This document shows, one piece after another, positions 14,962 through 22,563 of a stretch of DNA of 30,630 bases. The stretch comes from Tetragenococcus sp041859945 (GTDB lineage: Bacteria; Bacillota; Bacilli; Lactobacillales; Enterococcaceae). Numbering within the stretch: position 1 is the first letter of the stretch; each line of letters opens with the position of its first letter. A program made the position numbers and the translations under genes. The notes under the pieces are model-generated. The model was not told where the DNA came from and did not search any database. It saw only the letters and a list, made by a program, of their open reading frames with translations. The stretch lies in assembly GCA_041859945.1 (NCBI GenBank), contig JBFLGC010000031.1:1-30630 (forward strand). The letters are read 5' to 3'.

Positions 14962-15459
14962 TTGAAAGAGACTTCTGTTTTAAATACCTCAACGAAACGA
15001 CTAGTATTTTCAGCTTTAGTTATGGCTTGTTATTTAACACTGATGTTAGTTACTGCAAGTTTTGCCTTTGGCTCCCTACAGATTCGACTTGCAACGGCGC
15101 TTTACGCTCTTTCTTATTTATTCCCTTTTCTTGTTTTTCCACTTGGTCTAGCGAACATGCTCTCCAATCTACTTTTTGGTTCTTTAGGTATGATCGATGT
15201 CTTCGGCGGCTTTCTCGTCGGTCTAATAACATCCTTTTTGGTTTATCTGATCCGTAAGTTCAAATTTCCAGAATGGATGATCATTTTACCTATCACTTTT
15301 GTTCCGGGATTAGGCATCCCTATTTATCTTCATCGCTTATTACAAGTACCCTATTGGCCATTAGCGACAAGTTTACTTCTGGGTCAAATCGCACCAGCTT
15401 TTTTGGGGTATTTATTTGTAAAAGCATTAAGAAACAGAAAGGAGATTTATCATGACTGA
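14962..15459 (+). CDS. queT: QueT family queuosine precursor transporter
   Basis: 165 residues from TTG at 14962, chosen because GGAGGTGAT is ideally placed and an earlier in-frame TTG (14854) falls upstream of the riboswitch. It is a small membrane protein of the QueT type (S component of an ECF transporter): about five hydrophobic helices and the conserved stretch IRLATALYALSYLFPF plus LGLANMLSNLLFG. It should bind preQ1 or preQ0 for import with a shared ECF module encoded elsewhere. The riboswitch and the following queF gene confirm the pathway. The stop overlaps queF by eight bases. Confidence 0.92.
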   Translation: MKETSVLNTSTKRLVFSALVMACYLTLMLVTASFAFGSLQIRLATALYALSYLFPFLVFPLGLANMLSNLLFGSLGMIDVFGGFLVGLITSFLVYLIRKFKFPEWMIILPITFVPGLGIPIYLHRLLQVPYWPLATSLLLGQIAPAFLGYLFVKALRNRKEIYHD

Positions 15460-15937
15460 TCGTTCCACTGAAAATCTAAAAAATTTAGGTCATACAAACA
15501 CTAAATATCCACAGGACTATGCGCCTGAAATGTTAGAATCTGTCGAAAATATTCACGAAAATGACTACTTTGTTAAATTCAATGCGCCCGAATTCACTAG
15601 CCTTTGCCCCATTACAGGTCAACCGGATTTCGCCACTATTTATATCAGCTATGTACCTGAAAAAAGATTGGTTGAAAGTAAATCATTAAAACTTTATTTA
15701 TTCAGTTTTCGAAATCACGGAGCTTTTCATGAAGATTGTGTCAACACGATCATGAAAGATTTGATCGATTTATTAGCGCCACGCTATATCGAAGTTTGGG
15801 GAAAGTTTACACCTCGAGGGGGCATTTCTATTGATCCTTTCGCCAATTATGGCGCCAAAGGAACCAAATGGGAAAAAGTTGCCTTTGAACGGCTTTCTAA
15901 TCATGATCTATATCCAGAAAAAATCGATAATCGCTAA
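15452..15937 (+). CDS. queF: NADPH-dependent preQ0 reductase QueF
   Basis: 161 residues, the short single-domain (Bacillus-type) QueF. Catalytic Cys52 is in FTSLCPITGQPDF, with D59; the substrate-binding Glu is in the motif ESKSLKLY (75-82) and His93/Glu94 in FHED. It reduces preQ0 (7-cyano-7-deazaguanine) to preQ1, the base inserted in tRNA for queuosine. It follows queT with overlap and with AAAGGAGA as ribosome site, so both are under the preQ1 switch. The queCDE genes are not in this window, so the cell may make preQ0 elsewhere or salvage it. Confidence 0.96.
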   Translation: MTDRSTENLKNLGHTNTKYPQDYAPEMLESVENIHENDYFVKFNAPEFTSLCPITGQPDFATIYISYVPEKRLVESKSLKLYLFSFRNHGAFHEDCVNTIMKDLIDLLAPRYIEVWGKFTPRGGISIDPFANYGAKGTKWEKVAFERLSNHDLYPEKIDNR

Positions 15938-15941
15938 TACG

Positions 15942-15984
15942 AACAGAGGCAGAAACGATACTAATAGTCGCTTCTGCCTCTGTT
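15942..15984. terminator. bidirectional terminator between queF and the broken ABC gene
   Basis: AACAGAGGCAGAA and TTCTGCCTCTGTT form a 13-bp perfect stem with further pairing inside; TTGTATTT follows on the plus strand. Confidence 0.88.
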
Positions 15985-15989
15985 TGTAT

Positions 15990-16712
15990 TTAACCTAGTT
16001 TCAACCCGTTCAAAGCTTGGACCACTGCTGGCTCAGCATGTTTTCCTTTGGCGACCACCTGTCCTTTTTCCAGCACGATGATTTCATCTGCTTGAGCAAA
16101 CGTGGCTCGATCATACTGATGAGTGATCAAAATAAAGCCTTGGTGCATTTGCAAAAGATCGGCTTGTAATTGGGCGGCGATTCTAGAATCAAGCCCAGTA
16201 GCCAATTCATCAAAAATCATAAACGAACAATCACGCAAGAGTAATCGCGCCAAGGCCAACCGTTGTTTTTCACCACCCGATAACAGAGGTGTTTCCGCAC
16301 TGATCTTGGTTTCAAGATCATGCTGACTCAGCCATTGGCCTAAGCCCGCCTTTTTTAAAGCAGCTATGATTCGATCATCAGCTATTTTTGAATCAAACAA
16401 GCTCACATTTTCTCGGATAGTACCACTAAAGATATCCGGCTTTTGGGTCATGATCCCGATCGTCTGATAAACAATACCACGATTAAATTTTGACAGTTGC
16501 TTTCCGTAAAGCTGTACCGCCCCTGTTGTCGGGACTAATTCCCCCATAAGCATGCGGACAAGCGTGGTCTTGCCACTACCGCTGGCACCTACGATCAGAT
16601 ATTTTTTATCAGAATCAAAGTGCAAATTGATAGCCGTGAGTAGTCGTCGCCCAGAGACTTCATAATTTACTTGGTGCAATTCGATCAAAGGTCGGTTTTG
16701 TGATTCAGGCAA
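15990..16712 (-). CDS. ABC ATPase half of the broken exporter
   Basis: Up to 240 residues if translated from TTG at 16712, though no ribosome site supports that start. Walker A GASGSGKTT, signature LSGGEKQR, Walker B FMIFDE and an H-loop ITHQYD are intact, so the domain has not decayed, which points to a recent break or an error. Confidence 0.6.
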   Translation of the reverse strand: MPESQNRPLIELHQVNYEVSGRRLLTAINLHFDSDKKYLIVGASGSGKTTLVRMLMGELVPTTGAVQLYGKQLSKFNRGIVYQTIGIMTQKPDIFSGTIRENVSLFDSKIADDRIIAALKKAGLGQWLSQHDLETKISAETPLLSGGEKQRLALARLLLRDCSFMIFDELATGLDSRIAAQLQADLLQMHQGFILITHQYDRATFAQADEIIVLEKGQVVAKGKHAEPAVVQALNGLKLG

Positions 16713-16753
16713 GGTGAAATCATCTGTGATCAGTTTTCCATCATCTAGCTTGG

Positions 16754-17680
16754 CTAGTTCAGCAGCGATTTCTCGATTTCTAAAGCTTGTTTGCGGCCCC
16801 CATAAAATTCGGCTAGTAGCTCAGTTAACATCGCCATGGGCCAGTTGAACAGACTCGCTAATTGCGAAAATGCCACCAGTTGGCCCAAGGAGATCTCGCC
16901 TGTTCGGACAAAATAAGCACCCAGTAACCAAGCCCCTAAATACATCACATCGCCTAAAAAATCGGAAACACCATTTGTGATTTTTTGAATGCGTACATCG
17001 CGGATTGTCATTTGCTGTACCGACTGACTCAGCTGCTCATGCTTGTGCGTAAAGGGTGGGACAGAAAGGGTATACTGGATCGTTGTGAATCCCGCTAACA
17101 TATCCGTCACAGCACTGGTATATTTCTCGATAGCTACAACGACGTCTGATTTGGCCGATTCGAGCCATTTTTTTACTAGAAATGGAAAAACTAAAGCCGG
17201 GACACTCAATAAAGCGACCCCAACCGTAATCACAGGGCTGATCAAAAAAGTACCTAAAACTGCAAAGACCAACAGACTTACTAGATAGATAGCCCGCAGA
17301 ATGACTTGAAAATAACTTTGCGTGACAACATCGACTTGTTTGGTCAATTGGGCCACATACTGACCGACTTGTTTTTGATAAAAATGTAATGGCCGCAATC
17401 GGTGATAGCGCGCAAATAGCTCAGAGCGTAGTTGTGCCCCGATACGTGCCGCAAGTGATTTATTCATATATTCAGCCGCACTATCTGTCAAGGCTTGGAC
17501 GACCAAATAACCGATCACTGTAGGCACAGCTAGCTCAAAACGCCAAGAGCTCACACCCGTTGCGATGTTGGTAATCAACTCTAGCACATAGGAGTAAGCA
17601 ACCAACACTATGGCGGCGAGGATATTTACAACAATCGCTAAGATGAGCCGCCAAGGGTGTTTGCTTAAATACTTGACCAT
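16754..17680 (-). CDS. ABC transporter permease half of the broken exporter
   Basis: 308 residues from ATG at 17680 behind AAGGAGCG. Six hydrophobic segments of an ABC transmembrane type 1 domain, with the usual intracellular-loop motif GQYVAQLTKQVDVVTQSYF and a late helix near LGQLVAFSQLASLF. If made alone, it would be a permease with no ATPase. Confidence 0.7.
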   Translation of the reverse strand: MVKYLSKHPWRLILAIVVNILAAIVLVAYSYVLELITNIATGVSSWRFELAVPTVIGYLVVQALTDSAAEYMNKSLAARIGAQLRSELFARYHRLRPLHFYQKQVGQYVAQLTKQVDVVTQSYFQVILRAIYLVSLLVFAVLGTFLISPVITVGVALLSVPALVFPFLVKKWLESAKSDVVVAIEKYTSAVTDMLAGFTTIQYTLSVPPFTHKHEQLSQSVQQMTIRDVRIQKITNGVSDFLGDVMYLGAWLLGAYFVRTGEISLGQLVAFSQLASLFNWPMAMLTELLAEFYGGRKQALEIEKSLLN

Positions 17681-17703
17681 GGTCTACGCTCCTTTGATAG
17701 CTA

Positions 17704-18357
17704 TCATTTTTTATTTTTTTCTGGAAACTTCGCTTCGACCCGGTAAATAGGTTGACCTTTTTCGGAGAATTTCTTTTCGTACTCGGTCATGACATTGCCT
17801 TCAAAATCACTGGCATGTAAATCGAGCCAGACTTCTTTTAAAATCATCCCGCATTGTGAGAAGCTGGCCAACGAATATTCAAAGAGGCCTTGGTTATCGG
17901 TTTTGAAATGGATCTCACCAGCTGTTTTTAAGATTTTTTCGTCGACTGCTAAAAAACTAGCAGAAGTCAAGCGCCGTTTTTCATGCCGTTTTTTGGGCCA
18001 AGGATCAGAAAAATTCAAATAGATTTGATCGACTTCACCATTGGCAAAATACTCAGTCAAAGCCGAACCATCGACATGTAATAATTGCACATTTTTAAGT
18101 TCCTTCTCGATCACTTTATCTAAAGCAAAAGAAACGACACTCAATTGCATATCGATGCCGATATAGTTGATATCAGGATGTAACTTAGCCATTTCCGTAA
18201 TAAATCGACCTTTGCCCATGCCGATCTCAATATGTAACGGTTGCGCTTTTTCAAAACGTTCTTGCCACCGCCCCTGCCAATTTTTAGGATCGTGCACGAC
18301 GATCTCTGGATGGCTTGCGATCATTTCCTCTGCGCCAGCTCTTTTTCTAACTCTCAT
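17704..18357 (-). CDS. trmB: tRNA (guanine-N7-)-methyltransferase
   Basis: 217 residues, the normal length. The SAM-binding motif is EIGMGKGRFI (44-53), and the family active site is NFSDPWPKKRHEKRRL (115-130). It methylates G46 in the variable loop of many tRNAs. ATG at 18357 follows AGGAAA. Its neighbour upstream is the YtmP-type kinase-like protein, the same order as in Bacillus (ytmP-ytmQ), although a terminator-like hairpin stands between them. Confidence 0.97.
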   Translation of the reverse strand: MRVRKRAGAEEMIASHPEIVVHDPKNWQGRWQERFEKAQPLHIEIGMGKGRFITEMAKLHPDINYIGIDMQLSVVSFALDKVIEKELKNVQLLHVDGSALTEYFANGEVDQIYLNFSDPWPKKRHEKRRLTSASFLAVDEKILKTAGEIHFKTDNQGLFEYSLASFSQCGMILKEVWLDLHASDFEGNVMTEYEKKFSEKGQPIYRVEAKFPEKNKK

Positions 18358-18370
18358 ACTTTTTCCTTTC

Positions 18371-18406
18371 CAAAAAACAAGAGGAGCAACTTTTTCGCAT
18401 CCTCTT
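18371..18406. terminator. terminator-like hairpin between the YtmP gene and trmB
   Basis: AAGAGGA (18379-18385) pairs with TCCTCTT (18400-18406). On the minus strand TTTTTT follows at 18371-18377, right after the ytmP stop, so part of the transcripts may end before trmB. Confidence 0.65.
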
Positions 18407-18407
18407 T

Positions 18408-19187
18408 TTATCCAGTATAAATTCGTTTTAATTGTAAAATTTCTTGATTCATTTCTTTAAAAGCATTTTTATTGAAATTCTTTTTGACTTCATTTAGCAT
18501 GCTCATTAACGCATACCAATAAATTTTTTCGATCATCTCGTTACTGCCAAAAACGCCATAGCTCATCAGCCACTGATTCCAACTTGAGACCGGTAAATAA
18601 TGACCTAAAATCGTCCCAATATCGATGGCAGGGTCGGCGAACATGACCGAATCCCAGTCAACTAAATATAAATAATTACGACAGACCAACCAGTTACGAT
18701 AGTTGACATCGCCATGGACGACAACTTTATTTTGCGCTTGAAAAACGGGAATATTATTTTCTAAATAAGTATGGACCAACCTTAAAAAGGAGTTATTTGA
18801 TAGTTCTTGCGACAAGTTATGATCGTAAACTGTTAAAAAATCTTCTGGTCGCATAACTTTCCCACCAACTCGTTCAAGCATTTCTTTCAAGGAATTGGAG
18901 TGATGCAAGTGATACAAGACATCTATCACATCATTGCGCTGACCGATTTCTTCAGGTGTCAAAGCCCGTCCTTCTAACCATTCTTGCGCAGTCAAGGTAT
19001 CCCCATTACCCGTTCGTTTCGTCCAAACGAGTTTGGGCGTGATGCCTTCTTTCGATAAGGCGGCCAACATGGGGGTCGTGTTTCGTTTGATAAATACTTT
19101 GTGATCGGCATTAAGACCCACATAGGCTTTGCCGGTATCGCCCTTGATCGGTTGCAAGTCCCAATCATTATCCAAACGAATCCCCAT
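18408..19187 (-). CDS. ytmP: YtmP-like phosphotransferase family protein
   Basis: 259 residues from ATG at 19187, behind GGAGGGGACG; eight further upstream codons lack a ribosome site. An APH/choline-kinase fold: the catalytic loop HGDVNYRNW (158-166) and the metal-binding DWD (177-179, LVDWDS) are intact. The family sits beside trmB in many Firmicutes; its substrate is not established, and it is not a proven aminoglycoside-resistance enzyme. It is first in the minus-strand transcript with a good promoter. Confidence 0.88.
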   Translation of the reverse strand: MGIRLDNDWDLQPIKGDTGKAYVGLNADHKVFIKRNTTPMLAALSKEGITPKLVWTKRTGNGDTLTAQEWLEGRALTPEEIGQRNDVIDVLYHLHHSNSLKEMLERVGGKVMRPEDFLTVYDHNLSQELSNNSFLRLVHTYLENNIPVFQAQNKVVVHGDVNYRNWLVCRNYLYLVDWDSVMFADPAIDIGTILGHYLPVSSWNQWLMSYGVFGSNEMIEKIYWYALMSMLNEVKKNFNKNAFKEMNQEILQLKRIYTG

Positions 19188-19231
19188 CTCGTCCCCTCCT
19201 TTTCCACGCAAAAAACTTCGCAGTACTTAAT

Positions 19232-19260
19232 ATTTTAGCGTGCCAAGCCTTGCTAGTCAA
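19232..19260 (-). promoter_or_regulatory. promoter of the ytmP-trmB unit
   Basis: TTGACT (19255-19260) and TAAAAT (19232-19237) are 17 bases apart on the minus strand, 45 bases before the ytmP start. Confidence 0.75.
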
Positions 19261-19503
19261 GCACATATACGTTCGAAAATTTGAAACTGTCTTTTACCAC
19301 AACCTGATTTAAAAGACCTCAACTCGATAGCTCCAATTTCACTTGCCTTGCCAAGTTCGCCGTTTTTTTACACAAGACGAGAAGTTGCGATGGAAAAATC
19401 AGTTCTAGAAAAGAGTTGATCCTCTTTTTTCCTTTTGTTTCATTCCAAGCTACTCTAAAAGTTGAATTTAAAAATAAAGCCTTTTTGATCACAGAATTTT
19501 GAA

Positions 19504-19518
19504 AATTTTCAGAATTTT
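19504..19518 (+). promoter_or_regulatory. CodY-box-like site
   Basis: AATTTTCAGAATTTT matches the CodY consensus AATTTTCWGAAAATT at 13 of 15 positions and lies immediately upstream of the putative -35. The palindrome TGAAAATTTTCA overlaps it. A repressor here would fit a gene of branched-chain amino-acid metabolism. The remaining part of 19261-19500 is AT-rich with nothing recognisable. Confidence 0.45.
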
Positions 19519-19520
19519 CC

Positions 19521-19549
19521 TTGATTTTTCTTAGACAGAGTGGTACTTT
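19521..19549 (+). promoter_or_regulatory. putative promoter of the epimerase operon
   Basis: TTGATT (19521-19526), 17-base spacer, TACTTT (19544-19549). The -10 is only four of six, so this is tentative. Confidence 0.4.
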
Positions 19550-19633
19550 AAGAATTACAAAATGAGTTGAAAAATAAAATTTTAATTAAGTAGAGACTGG
19601 TTATCTCTTAAAAAAAGAAAGGAGTGTCACTCA

Positions 19634-20971
19634 ATGGCTACATATGAAGAATTAATGGCCAAAGATGAAAAGTATTTTGCAAGAGCTGGGAGGATTTCCT
19701 ACTATCCTTTATTGATCAGCCATGCACATGGTTCAACTTTGGTAGATTACGAGGGTAAGGAGTACATTGATTTATTGTCGAGTGCCAGTGCGATCAACGT
19801 CGGCCACTCACCTAAACCGGTTGTTGATGCCATCAAAGCACAAGCAGAAAAAATGATCCATTACACGCCTGCTTACATGTATCATGAACCGGCCATCCAA
19901 TTGGCAGAAAAACTCTGCCAAATCACACCGGGCGATTTTGAAAAGAAGGCGACATTCGGCTTAAGTGGTTCAGACGCCAATGACGGCTTGATCAAATATG
20001 CACGTGCTTTTACGGGCCGTCCCAATATCGTGACTTTTGAAAATGCCTATCATGGTTCGACATACGGCTCGATCTCGATGTCAGCGATCAGCTTGAACAT
20101 GCGGCGTAAAATCGGTCCGTTAGTGCCTAATATGGTCCATCTACCTTTCCCAGATGCCTATCGGGGCATGTATGGCAGTAAGACACCAAATACGATCGAA
20201 GAATATTTGGCTTCCTTTAAGCAAATGATGAAAACCTATGTACCAGCGGAAGAAATTGCCTGTGTCGTCATTGAAACGCTCCAGGGTGACGGTGGTCTTT
20301 TAGAACCAGTTCCTGGCTACTTCAAAGCCCTTTATGATTTGTGTCATGAAAATGGTATTTTATTTGCTGTCGACGATGTCCAACAAGGCTTGGGTCGTAC
20401 GGGGACTTGGTGCTCACTTGAACATTTCGATATTGCCCCAGACCTCGTTGTTTATGGCAAATCATTAGCTGGGGGTATGCCGCTTTCAGCCATCGTGGGT
20501 CGAAAAGAAATCATGGACAGTCTTGATGCACCAGCGCATTTATTTACGACCGCTGCTAATCCCGTTTGCTGTGCGGCTTCTTTAGCCACTTTAAAGATGA
20601 TCGATGACGAACATCTTTTAGAAGAAAGTACTCGCAAAGGTGCTATTGCAAAAGAACGCATGGCAACATGGAAAGAACGTTATGATTTTGTTGGCGACGT
20701 GCGCGGCCTAGGTTTATCGATCGGGATCGATATTGTTAGTGATAAAGAAAATAAAACCAAAGACGCCGAGGCGGCTTTAAAGATCTGTAATCGACTTTTT
20801 GAAAAAGGCGCCGTCATGATCGCCTTAGCAGAAAGTGTCTTGCGATTCCAACCACCCCTTGTCATTACCGATGAAGAGTTGGATCGAGTACTAAATATGA
20901 TGGAAGAAACTTTCGCTGAATTAGCAGCTGGCAAGCTCGATGACTACGATGTTTCTGGCCAAGGTTGGTAA
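19634..20971 (+). CDS. class III PLP enzyme, isoleucine 2-epimerase-like
   Basis: 445 residues, fold type I aminotransferase class III. Schiff-base Lys276 is in YGKSLAGGMPLSA, the pyridine-nitrogen Asp247 in FAVDDVQQGLGRTG, and the phosphate-binding region in SGSDAND (111-117). From memory, the whole protein is strikingly like the isoleucine 2-epimerase of lactobacilli: YDLLSSASAINVGH-type start, YHGSTYGS, IETLQGDGG, DAPAHLFTTAANPVC and a C-terminal GW. That enzyme interconverts L-isoleucine and D-allo-isoleucine and acts on other branched amino acids. A GABA-type aminotransferase remains an alternative. The ATG follows AAAGGAGTG, and the next gene begins 15 bases after the stop. Confidence 0.85.
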   Translation: MATYEELMAKDEKYFARAGRISYYPLLISHAHGSTLVDYEGKEYIDLLSSASAINVGHSPKPVVDAIKAQAEKMIHYTPAYMYHEPAIQLAEKLCQITPGDFEKKATFGLSGSDANDGLIKYARAFTGRPNIVTFENAYHGSTYGSISMSAISLNMRRKIGPLVPNMVHLPFPDAYRGMYGSKTPNTIEEYLASFKQMMKTYVPAEEIACVVIETLQGDGGLLEPVPGYFKALYDLCHENGILFAVDDVQQGLGRTGTWCSLEHFDIAPDLVVYGKSLAGGMPLSAIVGRKEIMDSLDAPAHLFTTAANPVCCAASLATLKMIDDEHLLEESTRKGAIAKERMATWKERYDFVGDVRGLGLSIGIDIVSDKENKTKDAEAALKICNRLFEKGAVMIALAESVLRFQPPLVITDEELDRVLNMMEETFAELAAGKLDDYDVSGQGW

Positions 20972-20986
20972 AAAAGGAGGAAATTT

Positions 20987-22084
20987 ATGAAACAATTCAA
21001 AATAGCGATGGCCTTTGTAGGCATCATCATCGGAGCAGGTTTTGCTTCGGGACAAGAAATGATCCAATATTTTACAAGTTTTGGTACTTGGGGGATCGTG
21101 GGCACCGTTCTTTCGATTTTCATCTTCGGCTTTTTTGGCTACATGATCGTCGATATGGGACATTATTTCAAAGCTTTTTCCCATCGTGATGTGTTGAAAC
21201 ATGTGGCAAATCCCATCGTCAATCGGGGCGTCGACATCTTCTTATTGATCACTTTATTTGGGATCGGCGTGGTCATGGTCGCCGGAGCTGGTAGCAATTT
21301 GAACCAACAGTTTGGCTGGCCGGTTTGGTTAGGCAATCTGATCTGCGTCGCGCTCGTTTTTATCGTGGGCCTAATGGATACGAATAGAGTCGTCGATGTG
21401 ATTGGTGCCTTTGCGCCATTTTTGATCACCTTAGTCATTATCATCAGTTTCCGCTCATTGACTCAAGCCGACTGGAACTTAGCTGCAATGAACGCGGACG
21501 CCCTCAAATTAAATTCACCTCTGCCTAATTGGTGGATCAGTACCCTAAATTATGGTTCGGTCAATCTAACAACAGGTGTTGCCACCGCCTTCTTACTTGG
21601 TGGTGTCGAAAAAGACCGCAAAGTCGCGCAACGTGGCGGGCTGATTGGCGGTATCGTCGTTGGTCTTTTGATTGTCTTGATCAACTTGACCTTATTTGCG
21701 ACCGCTGGGAAAGTAGGTACTTATGATATGCCAATGTTGCAAATGGCACGTCTCGTTCAACCATGGGTCGGTTTTATCATGTCGATTTTGATTTTCTTTG
21801 AAATCTGGAACACCGCTATGAGTGTTCTTTATTCCTTCTCATCCAGTTTCATTGCACCAACGAAGAAGAATTTTCGCTACGTGATCTTTGCTGTTGTCAC
21901 TGTTGCTTTTGTTTTAAGTTTTGGAGGTTTTACCAATGTCATCGGCTTTGTATATCCAGTGATTGGCTATGGTGGCTTCTTGGTCCTTGGCTTTCTTGTT
22001 TATGCGTGGTATAAATACTGTGTCAAAGGCAAAGCTTACCAAACCGATGCCGATCCAGAAGCCATTGAAACAGTAAACGAATAA
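20987..22084 (+). CDS. YkvI family membrane protein (APC-type transporter)
   Basis: 365 residues with about ten hydrophobic helices. The start VGIIIGAGFASGQEMIQYF, with its unwound-helix motif GAGFASGQE, is the mark of the YkvI family (COG3949), distant relatives of amino-acid permeases of the LeuT fold. Function in the family is mostly unproven. Tight linkage to the epimerase-like gene (15 bases, GGAGGA before ATG) suggests transport of an amino acid: either uptake of a substrate or release of the D-form. A terminator closes the pair. Confidence 0.85.
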   Translation: MKQFKIAMAFVGIIIGAGFASGQEMIQYFTSFGTWGIVGTVLSIFIFGFFGYMIVDMGHYFKAFSHRDVLKHVANPIVNRGVDIFLLITLFGIGVVMVAGAGSNLNQQFGWPVWLGNLICVALVFIVGLMDTNRVVDVIGAFAPFLITLVIIISFRSLTQADWNLAAMNADALKLNSPLPNWWISTLNYGSVNLTTGVATAFLLGGVEKDRKVAQRGGLIGGIVVGLLIVLINLTLFATAGKVGTYDMPMLQMARLVQPWVGFIMSILIFFEIWNTAMSVLYSFSSSFIAPTKKNFRYVIFAVVTVAFVLSFGGFTNVIGFVYPVIGYGGFLVLGFLVYAWYKYCVKGKAYQTDADPEAIETVNE

Positions 22085-22093
22085 TTGAAGAAG

Positions 22094-22134
22094 AGACCTA
22101 AACGATTCGTTCTTGTCGTTTAGGTCTTCTTTGT
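22094..22134 (+). terminator. terminator of the epimerase operon
   Basis: AGACCTAAACGA (22094-22105) pairs with TCGTTTAGGTCT (22116-22127), followed by TCTTTGTT. The next 300 bases (22135-22428) hold no gene or motif that I can recognise. Confidence 0.88.
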
Positions 22135-22428
22135 TAACTATTAAAAAAGGATGTCTTTTGAACATTGATCAGAGACCGATCTACCAATGAGGAAGAAATG
22201 AAAAAATTGCACCACATTAAACTATTCGATGTAGAGTCGATCGCTAATAAAACTAAATTTTCATTGACTGGTCGTCATTGAACAACAACTTCCACTAGCT
22301 ATAAAGAAAAGCAACCGTTTCTTATGAACAAGCTACCAACGAATTTCGCAGTCTAATGTATCCTCCAATTTCTAATCTTGTGATGACTTTAGGTCCCAAT
22401 AAGCCGCTCACTACCATTTTCGACGTCT

Positions 22429-22531
22429 TTTACGCCTTAAATGTACAACCGATTTCTATTTCCGTTGTTTGTTTACGCCCTAAATGTACAACCGATTCGC
22501 AAATCCGTTGTTTGTTTATACTCCAAATGTA
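22429..22531. repeat. tandem 43-bp repeat, about 2.4 copies
   Basis: Unit 1 at 22429-22471, unit 2 at 22472-22514 and a partial unit 3 at 22515-22531. Units begin TTTACGCC, contain TAAATGTACAACCGATT and end CCGTTGTTTG; ACAAC and GTTGT within each unit can form a small hairpin. No spacer structure, so it is not CRISPR. Confidence 0.8.
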
Positions 22532-22536
22532 AAGCA

Positions 22537-22560
22537 AAAGCCACCCGCTAGGTAGCTTTT
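22537..22560. terminator. terminator of ecsAB (bidirectional)
   Basis: On the minus strand AAAAGCTACC pairs with GGTGGCTTTT (10 bp with one G-U), then TTTTGCTTT; on the plus strand GCTTTTGTTTT follows. Confidence 0.85.
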
Positions 22561-22563
22561 GTT

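Larger units (their letters stand above)
15990..17680 (-). pseudogene. frameshifted ABC exporter (permease-ATPase fusion)
   Basis: Read together, two adjacent frames make one ABCB-type half transporter of about 560 residues: a six-helix permease domain and a complete ATPase. The permease frame ends with TAG at 16754 soon after GGRKQALEIEKS, while the ATPase frame, which lies one base back, reads REIAAELAKLDDGKLITDD through the same place and on into the ATPase. No ribosome site precedes the ATPase frame's first usable start (TTG at 16712). A single-base indel near 16770, or a sequencing error, is the simplest explanation; a programmed -1 frameshift lacks a classical slippery heptamer. The gene follows trmB by 23 bases. 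Confidence 0.75.

Noticed and set aside
16712..16800. Programmed -1 frameshift in the ABC exporter
   Set aside because: No classical slippery heptamer or obvious downstream structure was seen, so an indel or sequencing error is preferred; not fully excluded.
18408..19187. Aminoglycoside resistance gene
   Set aside because: The phosphotransferase fold is of the YtmP type linked to trmB, a conserved chromosomal context, not a resistance cassette.
22429..22531. CRISPR array
   Set aside because: The units are contiguous with no unique spacers, only about 2.4 copies, and no cas genes are present.
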